The position numbers were made by a program, and so were the translations under genes. DNA of 64,000 bases from Rhyzopertha dominica (Eukaryota; Arthropoda; Insecta; Coleoptera; Bostrichidae), in contig QCXZ01000041.1 of assembly GCA_025024175.1 (NCBI GenBank), positions 181,786 to 245,785 on the forward strand. The letters are read 5' to 3'. How positions within the stretch are numbered: position 1 is the stretch's first letter; the number at the start of each line of letters is the position of its first letter. The notes beneath the pieces are model-generated. The model was not told the DNA's origin. It saw nothing but the letters and a program-made list of their open reading frames with translations, and did no database searches. Shown piece by piece: positions 40,301-55,300 of this stretch.

Positions 40301-43300
40301 ACTAAGCACCGCATTTTTATCTAGTTTATTTTAAAAACTGATGGCGTTGACATATTTAGTTAGATGTTATCACCACTTCTGAAATATGATATGGTCCCTG
40401 CTCGTTACCCCAAAATCGAAATGGCGATGGCGGGGAATAATGAACAAGGGATTAATTCTGTCACGAACAACTGAAAGGTGCAAGGCCAAAAAATCATGAC
40501 CCAGATCGATACGCTGCTGAAAACCGTCCAAATTTGTTAAACCTCGATAAAAAACGTTATGACTTTTTGTGATGCGTTTGCCACTGCTATTATGGTTTTC
40601 AAATATAAAAATAAATGAGTTACTTGCTTGCTAGGAGTCGTATGCGGATAGTTCGACAATAACTTGATGGAGTAAGCGTTCCAGAGCGTTGGGCTAGTGT
40701 TAAAGACGACCACAGAAGTTGGAGACCTCATACTGCTACCGACAACACTTTCACTGCTATTGTGGCTACAATAATGAAAGAATCTCAGCAAAAAATGCAG
40801 GAATACCTTCGGGACCAGTTAGTTTTTTAACACAGTCTAAACCTCACCCTCATCAAGTTGATATAAAACCCACCCAACAAGTGGCTTTAGTTTTTAAACA
40901 CGTAAAACCTTTTGGTAAAATACACAAAATTTTTCTTCCTTTACTGGCTACTATCCGAAATTACGCGCTTTCCCAAAATAATACCACCTCTCTAAAAGTA
41001 ATAAATGAGTATACGATTATATACGGGGGTGAATGCTTTCAGCGTCCATTAATATAAGATAATATTTCGTCGGATAGATAGCTGTCTCTTGAAAACACTG
41101 ACAAAAAATTAATAGTCTGACGTTTCGATTACAGCTGTAATCTTTGTCAAAGACGAAGAACCTCAAAATTTGCCTGACACAAGTTCAAACAAAATTTTGT
41201 TTGAACTTGAGTATATGATTGATTGAGTATGATTGAGTACGATTGAGTATACGATTATTCGGAATACTAAACAAACAAGAACAAGTAGTAGAATATAAAG
41301 TTTAATACCCAATCTCCTTTCCAGAGCGCCAGTTCTCGGAGGGGTCCACCGTCGCAGAACTCGAACAAGTCGATGCTGACGAAATCGGGCAAGAGAAAAA
41401 ACAACGCTACAGAAATAGCCTGCATACGTAAGTTGATATCTTTGTTCGTACGAGACAGGTTGCAATGGTATTACGTTATTTTTGCAGATATAAAGATGTC
41501 GGCGAGGAACGTAATATCGCCGAAGTGTCAGAGGAATATTACGAAAATGCTCGTCGTCATAGATTCGGTGTTCATAGCCCTCAATTTGCCAAGGTAAACA
41601 CTCCCTAATCTTGGTGCTGTGCAAGAAGTAATTGAATGCCTTTTGCAGAGAGTCGAGTGATTTATGCACAAAACAAACTTAATTATGTGTTATATTTTCT
41701 CAGTTAATTATCAAACGTTAAGACAACAGCGCCTGTCGAGGCATTTAAATACTTCTTGGCTTTGTCAAATTATACTCTTATGTAACGAAAACCCGTTGAA
41801 ACAGGTAACTTGAGATTTTCAAGATTGTGCAATAGGTCTGTTTTGGTGTTCCGTGTTATACCAAACATCCCATGGTTGGTTCAGTCTCCGTTAGGCGCAC
41901 CATTTTAATTAAACATGCAAGTCACAGACTTCTTTGAGAATTGTCACTGTAAATATTGTATATGAGACTTGTCACTCACAATGTCGATTTTTTACAAATT
42001 TTTTACAGACTATAATGAACAATAATGCATATGGTCGTATATGTTTCAGTAATATCAGAATAAATCCCTTTTTTAAATCTGTAGTTATTTGTTTCAGCAG
42101 TCTTGGAATTTTTGCAAATAACCCTTAATTATGCCTTACTTTATCGACATAAGAAATATTCAAATCTCGGCACAGGCGTTATTATTTTTGATACCTATTG
42201 CACCAAACCCGTTAAAAATAATAATAGCAAGTAAACATTCAAGTGTCTCGTTTTCATATAAAATTGACCGAGCGTATAGGTACTTATGCAATAAGACAGT
42301 TAGTACTACTGAATTAGAATAAAATAACGCGCCATACCCAATCATCACAACTTTTAACACATGTATATAAAAGAAATTTAAATAAAACTAGAAATAGAGC
42401 TTCAGAAAACTAATAATACTGGAAACAAAATGGATTACAATTCTATATATAATGCTTGTCTGGCTTTCAATAAATGTAAAGTGGTTGTTGTAGCAAATGC
42501 TTATAAAACGAAGTATACCTATTCCTGCCAGTATATACAATGCGATCAATACCTGGTCAAGTTACATCCTTAGTGGTTGTAGGCTATTGTTCTCTGCATA
42601 ACTTTAGAAGTTAGACTCCGGATATCTAACAAGAGGTCCGATAACACCAAATTATTATACTGCGTTGCCCGAAGCATCTTTCCACATACTTGAGTGACTT
42701 CACATCGATCAATAACAGAGCCTTATGATATACACTATACACAGCTTTTGAACAGTAATAAATAGATTCAATAAAATTGATAAAATCCTTCTGCATAGAG
42801 TTCAGCAAATTATGAGGTAGATTACATAATTATTTTTTTTAGACAACTTAATAGAGATCCCGTAGGTGACATGATAGGCAGATTATCCGAGCACTGTGTA
42901 AAATCAACTTATTTCTTATGAAAAGGTAATTTTTATGAACAAAAATCAGGTTATACAAAATCCTATAGTAGTCAATTTTTTTATGGAAAATTTTCATGAG
43001 ATAGGGGTCAACAGTTATCAGTTAAAGCCAAAATGTTGGTATGTGTATCTAGATGATACTTTTCTTATCCGGCCCCATGGTATAGAAGAATTAGGTAGTT
43101 TCTAAATCATTTGAAAACAGTCACATACAAAAGACGTTATTTGTTAGAGCACAAGGAATCTCAGACGAAAGTTCTTTACAAAAGAAATAGTGAGAGATGG
43201 TTATAGCAATAAGAATAATAAATAATTAAATAAAAATGCTCATCCAAATCAAGTAAATTCTCAGCCTGGACAAAGTAAATTAAAGCTGAATTTATCTTAT

Positions 43301-46300
43301 GTACAATTTCTTTACGAGGTTTTGGTCTTTGACAAAGATTACAGGCGTAATTGAAACGTCAGATTAATAACTTTTTGTCAGTGTTTTATAGTGATAGAGA
43401 TTTTTCCGAAAACATTATTTTCACATTATGGACGCTGAAAGCATTCACTCTCGCACATAAAAATTTTGTTTCGCTTCTTTATAACTATATCCGAAAACGT
43501 ACTTATAATTCACAAGTATACAAGGTAGGATTTTTTTGTGATTTCTTCAGCTAAATGTTGAATTTAAGGTAAATATAGATTTTGAATGTATGCAAATTCT
43601 ATATTACAATTATGGAAAGAAATAAGTAAGCTGATTTTTTAAATCATGATGAAAAAAATGATAATTTTAGTTGGGAATGGTCGTCCTCCTATCAATGCAC
43701 GCTTGTACTTGTTTGCCTTGGTCATGATGCAAACAGCAGTTCCGAATCCTTTTTTTTTCCAATTGCGTTATATCAGACATGTGCAAAAAAGCTCTTTGAT
43801 ACCTACATTTGAAACCCTACTGTTCAGACATGTATTCAAAATATTGTGTGCGTGTCTCTCTTGACGCCTACGAACGGATCAAAGTGACATAGGCTTCCAT
43901 TCATCAACGCGCTCGTCAAAACTGCTGAATAGATGAGCTGACATATACCGAATAAAGTACTTTATCTGCTTAGGCTGCACGTTTAAACTCCCATTTCTAG
44001 GTTACATACTGCGTGTAATTCAGATTACGAGGGCATATTCATGGCTAGTTGTCCTCGATGTTTTATAAATAAGCCGTCAAAATTTGGCATCCGAAAGTTT
44101 AATTGTGACAAAACTGTGAGTTTTTTAAAATGACCTAAAAAATCGAAAACTAACGAAATATACGGTTTTCTTATTTTCATTGACTTTATTACGTTTCATT
44201 GTGGTTGTCATTGAGTTTATTATATTGTTTATAGCTTCTTACTTATTTGTTATTTTCATTGAGTTATTATATTTAAATATTAAGCTAGGTAGGCTTCGAC
44301 GAAGATTAAAGACTTTTAATATAAAGTGATTGCACTGCTATCGTCAACAGACAACATTAATATTGCGAAGTGAATGCTATATTACTTCTTAATTAAATTT
44401 CTTAGTGCACGACTGTCTTCTACAACCAAACATTGCCCTAAAAGGACTTTTTTCTACAGCCGTCAAAAAATCGTGACATTTATGCATGGTTACCTATGCG
44501 CGAAGTTTGACGTTTTTTCACTGTGAAAAAATATTATTTTTTCACGGTCTCACAGTGAAAAAATAATATTTTTTAACTGTGCAGGCAACTCGATACCTAT
44601 TGTGACAAATTTTTCGCAACTATCACTTTTATTTATCATCGTAACCATGCAAGCAACTCGATTTATCAGACCATTTTGTTCCAACTAATTTCTGTTACTT
44701 TTTTCTTCATCTGGAGGCTGTAGAAAAAACGATGTTTGTATTTCGTGGCGAAATTCATGTTTTAATGGCGCCTTCGAATGTCTTTTAGGTCTCGACCTGG
44801 CGGTCTCGACTAAAATAACANTCTCAGGCGCCATTAAAAAAACACTCATTTCGCGCACTTAATANAAAAATTACTATTTTCTCTGTATTTTAATTTCAAA
44901 ACAAAATGAAAATGAGAACAATCTGGTCTTGACGTTTTCGACGCGAAAAAAATTGTATCGCTCTCCCAACGTTGTTGCTATTGTACAATGAAAAAGAAAC
45001 CCCTGAAACTTATTTACCCATTTTATGGTAACAAAGCTTGAATTGAATTCGTGCGTCACAAACAAAGAAACAGTACAAAAAATTCTGATGGTAAATACAT
45101 AAAACGCATGTAAGTATTGTATTATAACACGAACGCATGAATTATCTCAGAAAACGCGTCTGGTAAGTCATCTATATCAATAAAAAAAAAGTGAAAAACT
45201 ATTGGTTGGAGAAATGTCGGTAAGTAATTCCTTTCAATATTTTCTTGTAATCAAGAAAGTAAGAGATGTACTTGATAAGTCTTTATCAAATTACAGCTTC
45301 TTCATCAACTCCAAATTAAAGCCCTTTTTAACGATTTCGACAACCACTTCTGGTATGTTTATTATGCACATGCAAGACAATTCCGAACTAGAAAATTTCG
45401 AACAAGCTATTAAACACCGTCTATACAACTTGTAAAACAAGTTCAATAAGAATCCAAAGCTAATAACGGTTTACCCTGTAGCTCGTGAATAATCTTTAAC
45501 TACTAAACTAGGAATCGTGTTTCTGATGTTTGCGTGAAGCCTCATATTGGAAAATCCCTTACGATATACTGATGGCAGGTTGTATAGTTCAATGTTCACT
45601 ACTTTCGATTATGTTAATAGTTCACCTACATAACTTTGTTACCACTAAACTTCTGTAATAGCATCCGGGAGATAAAACAACCCCAAAAATACTTCCAGTA
45701 AGTGTTGAAAAGTTATTTATACCTTATACCTTCACATTTTCCAAAGCACGTTTCAGCACACCGAGAGCTAATGCGCCTATAAATTGCAAGAAAACTGGTT
45801 TACGTATGCAATCCAATTTAAGCAAAAACCCAGATTCTACCTCGCTTAAAGCTACAACGTAAAATTTAGCCGTGCAGAGATAAACCTTTTAACAGCCTCG
45901 TATAACTTCTTAACAGCACACCTGCGCCCTCCCCGCACACATGAATCCATCCACCTAAATGAGATACGCGGTTGTTCCCTAAACGCGATTTGTTCCCAGC
46001 TATACCATCAGAGTCTACATCTTCTTCGTGTACGGCATATGGCAAGAAATGCCGCCCAACGGGCTGTGGTGTGCTCAGCAGTTCGCTATGCTCCTCTACT
46101 ACACGAACTTCAGTGTCAATTTCCTGCTGTACGCGATGTGCGGTATAACTTTCAGGAGACGGATGTGGCAATTGCTAAGGAACAAACTGAAAAGGATCAC
46201 CAGGAAGCCGTGCCAGCTCAACTAAGTATTTGGAGGGGAACAGAGAGAGAAAAGTCTGGTTAAGATGAAGGTAGGTGAATCCTCGTTTATATAGTTATAG

Positions 46301-49300
46301 CTGAATACATAAATGAGCGAGTGGATACCAAGTAAACAAAAAGAATCGATGCTGTATTAGCAAAAAAACTGCAACTATTGTTATATCACATTAATGATTG
46401 GAAAAATTAATATGACGACACTTAACAAAGGAAATTATCATTAGAGGTCTAGTTGCAAATGAAAACTTCTTGTATATATTGTCTCAAGTCCAGTTTACCC
46501 AATTCATAACAACAAATAATAACGACAACACTGTTAGTTGGCCACTCAAAGCTATAAAATAATAAAGTTAGCCACCAAAAATCGGCTACCATAAGCAATT
46601 TTGTAGAATGTCTTAACTGTAGGACAAAATTTCAAGCTGTTTATATTCCCTTTATGAAAAGCATTATTGTATTTGGTTGTTATTTGCCTGTACCCTTCAA
46701 AATTTAATCGTTTTTTAGGTATAAACGGTCGTGCAGGACTCTTATCTGACAAATGAGATCTGCTGTCATGAGCTCCTTTTCTTTACTGCCGTAATGAAGG
46801 ATGGCCGAAAAATAAGGCAGTATAAGATGGATTTTGAGTTCCACAATGCGAAGCTATCTATCAAGCAGATACTCGTATATTGTGTAAGAGAATCCCCGAC
46901 GTTATAAATTATATCACACTGATTCTTATCGCCAAGTAATTGGTCTCGCAGGTTTTATGAAATCTTCTTGAAAACAGCAACAGCCAAAGTGTCAAGCTTA
47001 TTTGAGTTTGGCTTCGCAATTTTTACACAAAATACAAAACAAATAAATTAATTAACCAAATCGTGCGTAAATTTAATATTTTTCGTCCTTCTGAAAATTG
47101 CAACATGCTGCCCCCTCTCGCAATTATATAGATTTTCTCTCCGCTTCCAAAGCAAACAAGTATGTTTAGGTATAGTAATGCAACTCTCTTACCGTTATTA
47201 CAACCCTGCAATACAATTTATCTTTCATCTCCAACAGCAGGCGGCCCCTCACAAATTACCGCAAATAACCGGATTAACATAAATTTAGGTCCGATTTTCG
47301 GAAGATGGTTAAGCAGGGTCGGATTATTAAAAGTTCACTACCGGTCAAACCAAAACTAGCATTCAGTCTTAGTATTTCTGTGCGCGAGACAAGAGAAGCG
47401 AAAAATGTTCCGTCCTTGGGAAAAAGCTGCTCCAAGTATCGCTCAAGAATGAAGTTGCTGACGCTGACATGGAAGTGCAAATTGAAGAAAACAATAAGAA
47501 TCGTCGTTACCTTACCCAAGATGCCAAAGAAATCATAAAAAATGTATACAATTTTTAGATAAAAAAAGAGTGCAGTGCTCCGTTAAAAGTGACAAGTGAA
47601 ATGGTTGGTGTCCCCTACACGACTGTGAGATATATTATTGAAAATAAAGGCAATTCAAGAAAATCACGCAATTCGGAGAAATTTCTAAATATATCAAAAG
47701 AGCTTGGCAAAGAAATTAAAAAAGTGATTTACCAAATGTATAAGAAAAATAACGTTCCAACTACGGCAAGTCTGAAATTAAAACTTTTGGAATGATTAAA
47801 AACTACTTAGAATAATATGCACTACACAAACAAAAAACGAGTTTTAAAACGGCTTAAAGCCGGCACTGGAAGTTCGCAAAATCACAAAGAGAGGGTCTGA
47901 TTTGTGAGGGGTCGCGTGCCGTTCCAACTGTGCCTGTAAATGAAAGGTAAATAGTATTGCAGGGTTGTAAAAACGGTAAGAGAGTTGCATTACTATAACA
48001 CATTGTTTACATATAAGGATGAGTATAAGCGCTATACACAAGAAAACTCGTGCATTTAAACAACTTATGTTGCCAAAGTGCTTACCAGGATATTATGAAT
48101 ATTTTAATTTTTAAACCTCATTCATTTTTAGGGAAATTTTTCAAATCGTTTCGAATAAGATTGTGGACAAACACAGTTATTAGAATAGTTTGTCATATAC
48201 ATGTAAACTCGTAAATGTAAAGTATCATTTCAAGAAGAGGCGTTTCGTGATTGAAGAAAAACAGAACTGTATATTAAAGATATAAAAAACGAAAGACAAA
48301 TGTTGACGAACAAGTTAAAATGAAAGGTCGACAAAGGGGATATACGAGTATTTTGACAATATTAAAGATGTACCATAGTAGAAGGACACGTATCTTTAAT
48401 TTAAGTGCCAGAACACTTATAACTAGTTATAATGTGTATATATGTATAATACGAAGAAACAAACTTTATTTTTCACTCTAATATTTGAATATTGATTTAA
48501 ATACGATATTGTCAGTGCTAGAAAAAAATATAAAATTCTCGCGAAATACTAAGTACAGAAGGAGATTTTTACCCGTGCCATCCCTTGTACATCAAGTTCC
48601 ACCTAATAATTCAAGACAAGCCAAACATTTTTCGAAGTATGTTTAAACAAAACCGTTGAATATTTAATTATCTTGCTAGATCCATGCCTACTGTACGTAT
48701 GATGAACTTTTACCTTTCCCTCGAAAAACAGAGGTTCAGAGCGTTCCACTTAATATAAAGTAAACCAATATTTACACGCGAGTAGCTGATAATTTCAGGC
48801 AGAAAGCTTTTCCGTTTATTATTACGACGTCCGCTTTCGAAAAAATAAGGGCGAGAGCGAGAGTAAACGGTGCTTATTTGATTTCAGTCTCTGTCTATCC
48901 AGAACTGAGCTCTGTGATTGAAGTCAACAAGTTATCTCTTTTAGATTATTCGGTTGCGTTAGTTCACTCGGGCAAATAGATTTAGCCCTTTTAAATCATT
49001 TGAAGAAGATTAAACCGGTATTAATTTACACTAGTTAGATATGAGTTGGAAAAAAGACAATTTTTTCAAGTCGGAAAGAAATTTGGAATGCGCCTTCAAC
49101 TAGAGGGAGCTTAGATTGACAAATAATAATAATAATGTTTTTTTTTCCTCGAACAGGATATCACCAAATTTCTCATCTTAACATACATTCAGACGTTCTA
49201 GCGATTCAAAAGAGAGAAATGGACTGTCTACTGCAGATGCTGCACTATAAATAACTGATAACAGAATACAGGTGTGGATCGCACACGTCAAGATTGCTTG

Positions 49301-52300
49301 TGCGACGGGAAATTACATCGAAAACTAAGTTTATACTTCATGCTATGAAATGTCTCCTTTTTTCGTCTTGGGAGGGTACGATATTGAAAAATTTCTGTGT
49401 GCATGACATTATTTCGATTAACACAATAGATTGGCAGCAAAGAAACCTTAGTTACCAAAAGCTACACCGGCACTTTCAATAAAAACGAGGCTTTCGCTTG
49501 AAAGATCGACGATAGCTATAAATGGGGGTAAGAAAAATAAGATGGGACATGCGGAAGCCCTTTTGGGGGTATCTATAGCACATTTAATTTAGCTAATGGA
49601 AACCTTTCTTTTCAGACATAATGGTGATGTCTGCGGCTGTAATACCTACACAAAAATGTGATAGCCATGTGACTAAGATATTTTGGATTACGGAGCGAGG
49701 AAGAAGACGTAGAGCGAAGCATGTTACACGTAAATTTTCTCGAATTGTAGGTGTGTTATTTGTTATATCTATCTAATATCAAAAATTGTACAATTTCGTT
49801 GTGTTGATGTATAATAAGCTTCGTCGATTAATAAAATAGCTGTTTCACAGACATCCACCATTAATGAATTAAGTTCAATACATCTTTTGGTTCAAAAAAA
49901 TTAACTATCTAATAGCCAGCGCTTCAAATATGGGGTACAAGATTAAGCAACGTAGGGATGCTTCAAACTCAAAAAGAAATTATTGACATGGTGTTTATTC
50001 CTGGAAAATGTCACAGGAATTGGTTATTAGCGCCATGAGTTTAGCTATCCAACGGTATGAGTACTTGATGCTTATGATCACGTAGCCCGTTGTTCAAACC
50101 ACACTACGACCTGATTTTTTTTATTACGTCATAATATTGTAAACAGTAATTGTCAAATGTCAAAGCTAACACGCCAACCGTTACTTGTTGCTATTATTAC
50201 GTATTATAAATCAATGTTAGAGATTATAAGTGATATTAAGCAAGCGGTAGAAATCTTCTCTTATTAAATTAAAACGAACGAATCTTGTTAATTAACACAC
50301 CATCCCGACCAGAATTGTCCTTCAACTATCCAGTCGTATTTTGTGATTCCACGCAGTGTTACGGACGCAACTAACTCTTGCCACTCTAACTACGCTATTT
50401 TATGAGCGCGGGCACATAAAATTGACAGGATACGGCGACGAATAATGGCCACTAATTGGACGACATGCACGGGTTTGCACAAACTCGACAAACAACGGAA
50501 AACGCAACTAAAGGGTGAGGCCTACCTTTGTTTTTCCTGAACCGGTGGGCCCAACAAGCATAAGCCCGTGCCTGACGACCGTCGTTTCGTACAGCTGGAT
50601 GACTTTCTTCACGAATTCTGCGAAAAGGAAATTTAATTCAGGACAGAATTTCTGTGAAGCAATTCGAGATCTCTCAAAGAAATTAAACATTTTCGATAAA
50701 AGTCACGTGCGAACGCTTTAAAAAATAAACGAGGCATTTTAGGGACCTGATTTTTGTTTATAAAGATTACTGTTCTATAATAAATAAGTAGATTTTAAAC
50801 AGAGCTCAGATAGAAGAATTAGGCTTGGATTTGATATCTATTGTTTCAGCTATAGTTACTTCCAAAATAAAGAAACCGCGAAATTTTTATAACGCTCGTG
50901 AAGTAGGGGAAATTATTAATGAAATTACTGTTTCTTTCATACACAAGGCTTTAAATAGAGTTAGAGCTTAACGAATTTTAGACGAAAGTTCTTTACAACA
51001 ACACATATACATACTGCGTGTCAAAATTGCTGGAGACTTGTAAATTTTGCAGGAAAAAAGCTTCATCGTTTAAATACTCTGTAGATATTGAACATTGAAA
51101 TTAAAATGAAAATTTTGAAAACAGCATCATTGCTGAGAAATGAAGTTACAATTGAAACCATAGATCATCAGAGTCAGATTAGCCGTTCAAGAGAAAATCC
51201 ACTCTAAAGTTGTAGTCAACTCTTAGTAGTGCATTAATTTTTATGAGCAGCGTATTATGGTTATAGCAATAAAATTAAAGTCAAAAATATTAGTAAAAGA
51301 TCCAAAAATCTATAGTTTTCGGGTGGTTTTCAACTTTTAGAGGGTAAATTATTTTTACGGAAGTGTTATTTAATACTTCCGTAGGATTTTGCTAAAAAAC
51401 ATCTTAAACTTAATGCTCATGCATTTAATGAATTCAGACTTAAAAGTGAACCCGGTTATGCCTTTGTAATTTTATCCTAATTGATATAATCAAGTTGCGA
51501 AGAAAATCATCGCCAAATAACTAACGTTTTTAAGGCGATACTATGTAATCATCGTCGCTGAAGGTTATATATTATCAGTTCGGATGGCATCCAAAAAGAA
51601 ATCGTTTGTTACAAATTTTCTGCACAAGGAAAATCAATGATTTATTATGTGAATACCCAATGACTCGAAGATACTTCATAGGTGACACTCACGTGTTTAT
51701 CTTATAGAGATTTATTGATTTCCTCAAACATACAGCTCAACTTCATATATTTCCTCAGCGATCACGCAGTTCATTAATAACACTCGAAACCACCTCACAC
51801 AATCATCCATTGGACTAAGATAAATGGTCAACTCAAAATTGCTACTTCCAGTACAATTTCAGCGTTTATTCGCAAACATTTGCAAGTAACTGTTGGAAGG
51901 AGACAACTATTTCATAGAAATTTTTATGTAGAATTGAAGAAAAAATCTGCAGTCTGCAAACTTAGATAACATAATGCACATTTGGTAGAGAGGGCTTCTA
52001 TTGAATTAAACAAAGACGTAGTGTCCTCCTCTTTGATAAACAACATTTTCATGTATATCCACAGAAAATAATCCAAAATAAATAGATCTGGAGATCTGGG
52101 CGGCCAGTGAACTGGACCACTGATTTGGAAAGTATTGATTTAAGCAATCCCTAACTTAATCTGCGTTGTGGACCATTATGCTGGAATGTAATGTTAAATA
52201 ACCATTTTTTTCAATTGAATCTTTAAATAATAGGAGGCGAATAAGACAAAAATGCATATGGTCCTATTAAAAAAATGATAATGTTATATCTTCGTCCTAG

Positions 52301-55300
52301 TTTCAATCGTATCAAAATAAAGTTCTTTTTATCAACACTCGCTACAATATTCCTTAGAGCCTTAGACGAAATAATCCAATGACAGATAGAAACTTACCAT
52401 CAACATCCTCCAATCCTAGCTTGATACAAGAATTCCTAATGGCCTCCTCCAAGGCTCCATAGTCCACTTTCTCTTCGACCATCCTCGGGAACAAGTCAGA
52501 AACAATACCTTGAAGGATCAGAAGAAGAAGTCAATAAACAATATTCCATCACAAAACCCAACCCTACCGTTGAACAACTTAAGATCGTCCTTCAGGAACT
52601 TAGGGACGTTCACATCCCTGAGCGCCCTCAACACTATCTGTCTCTCGTCCATGTTGGGCCGTTCCCTCTTCAAATTCCCAGCCACGGCGATCACCGTCTT
52701 GACGGCCCTCATCCCAAAATCGTAGTGATCCTGGGAGCTCAGCTGCTCGGAGCTCAGCTTGAAGGTGGTCGTGATCTTGTTGGCCAGTTGCTTGGCATTG
52801 CCGAAGCCAAACGAGAACAACGAGATCTCGGCTATCAAGGAATAGTTGGGCACCATCATGGCCACAGGGCGGAAAAGAGCCTTCAGGTTGTCGGGCAGCT
52901 CCGTTCTGCCGGCGTAGCCGGGGTTCATTGTGATGAACACAGCGCAGGACTCCTTCAGGACGATTTCGGAGCCCTCAAACAGGAATCTGGGAAAGGTAGA
53001 ATGAATACCATCCGTTAACCAAAAGAAGCGTTAGACAAAGGAGTTTACCATTAAAAATGTCTAATATGGCTCACTCTTTATAGCTATACCCAACTTTAAA
53101 TTTCGATTGTTAAATTTATCAAGATGCTCCCAATAACGCTTCTTTTGAAACTTTAAGGCCTTAGATCTTTCAACTCGGGAAAACCCTTCGTCCTTGCCAT
53201 TAGACTTAGAACAACAGTTTATGGCAAGGTTTTGTCAGGTTCTCCTCAGTAACAAATTTAAAGAACATTGAAGCATATTATCATGTAATTACGTAAAAAA
53301 GTCACTGTCGCCAAGCTGAATTTAGAACAACTATTTGCTGTCATTCTCTTACTGGATAGTTTGTATGATGCTATCACTAAGTTTTGGTGGAGTATTTTTT
53401 CTCCTTACATCAATCTTAAGTTCATGCCAAATCATTTCAGTTCGATTAAAAATAATCTTTGATTTCTTGTTTATTTGAAGACGTATTTGGCATTTTTTTC
53501 AATCTGAATAGAAGATGGCAATAAGACAAAAATTACAGATAAGACACGTCTTAGAGGTGGCGTTTTCTACGCCTTTAAACAGTAGAAGAAAATCAACAGC
53601 TCAGCGACAGCAAAAAAAGTTTTCTCACTATGTTATTCGAGGAAACAAACAACTTCTTTGGCACTCTTTTTAAGGGGTTGTATCACCAAAGGAGATGTCT
53701 AAAGAAGACTTATTTTATACGGAAGATGATCTTTAATTTTTTACATAATGTGGGCTTTCTTCAAACTTGTTTGTTTAAACCATGTACAAAATTACGTTAC
53801 GTAAGAAACCAGGCTTGTTTTCAGTTAGCATGCTCCGTTTCCGGTACGTGTGGTATTATTTCTTTACATATAACGGTCAGATGCTTGGTATAATTAACAA
53901 AGTATGTTCCTCGGCTTTTTCTCAATTTCACACACCATTAACGGTGTGGCGTAACCATTGAGATGGGCTTCAATATTTAGATCTACAGACTAGTTTGCTG
54001 ATTGATATGCATACAAAATAAGTATTACCACTAACCGTATTAATTGAATTTATATCTCCGTTACAAATTATGTATACTCTAACCCAGCCCTTCAGTTTCC
54101 GCTTTGTTAAAATCAGATACGGAATAAGTAGCCGGATACTTAAGCTTAAAGGATCCGTAGTAAGCCGAATTTAAGGGGCACGAACAAGGCTAATCCTCTA
54201 GTTTATTTTGTGTTTTTTAGTCAACCTTAAATCAAAGCATGTCAAATAACAAGGCGTAAAGAGATGTGTTGTTGTTTACTTTGGACGTTAAACATCGCGT
54301 CATTAGACAAAAAAAATAAGCAGTTTCCAATTTATTACATTCATTGGCCAAAAATTAAAGACTGAAGGTTGTTGCTAAATTACTTTAAGAATAACTGCAA
54401 TATTCAGTCATGTGATTTGCAAGGGGCGTGGTCCTGTTTGTAAATAACAAAAAACAATATGACATCTTCCTATGACACAGAACGTGACGAGAATGGGGTT
54501 TCCAGTTTCATACTTCTGATTTATGTTTTGNTATGCCACGATGCGCTAAGCGCAAGCTTGAAACACCATGTCGAAAATGGAGTTACACGAGACAAAATGC
54601 ACTGATATTGCATACTAATGATGTTGTGTAACATGATATACCTCCAAAATAGGCACGAACCGCATAATCAAACTAAAAATTTAATATAACAGATAGCACA
54701 GATTAAAAAAACTTACATACTCTGACTGAACTATTCTATAATTCTAGTAAATTAATTACGTGGTAATAAATACGAAACTAAAAAATCTTCTGCTTTTCAT
54801 CCGTTCCGCGTTCCTGAAATACGCACAGCTTGATTGTTAGCTGTCCATTTAAATCAGCACTTTTTACGACTGAAACTGACGTACCTACAACACACCCCTG
54901 GTTGAATTCCAGATCGATTCCGCATTTTGTTCGATATAATCTGATTTGATACACGTATTCTGAATATCGTTGCTACCTTTTGTTCTGTTAAATGTATGAA
55001 TGTATGCGAAATTTGTCTGAAAGGGGAACGTGAAGTGTATTATTGATCCTGTCCAAGTGAGGCCACATTTGATGAGATAAATTCTCTGGACAAAAATTTA
55101 AATTAATTATTGGAAGATTAAATAGAAAGCTGTGTTTGTAACTGCGTGGTGTTTCTAACTAATGAGAGTGGACGTGTTTAACTAACGATGGGTAGGTTAG
55201 GATAATTTCTTTAAGAGACAAATCATGCAAATAAACTGTTTCAAATAATGTATACAAGTTCTTTGAGTTGCTTTAGAAATCTTAGATCAGAGTATATTAC

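Larger units (their letters stand above)
35061..40701. other. GPCR intron 1, mostly unexplained
   Basis: Apart from the LINE scrap at 36.1-36.5 kb and the transposase half at 38.8-39.1 kb, I see only AT-rich sequence with short frames lacking motifs. Confidence 0.4.

Noticed and set aside
46039..46263. Alternative 74-codon frame over GPCR exon 4
   Set aside because: It is a frame-shifted shadow; the frame ending at 46225 encodes TM7 with NFLLY and splices in phase from exon 3.
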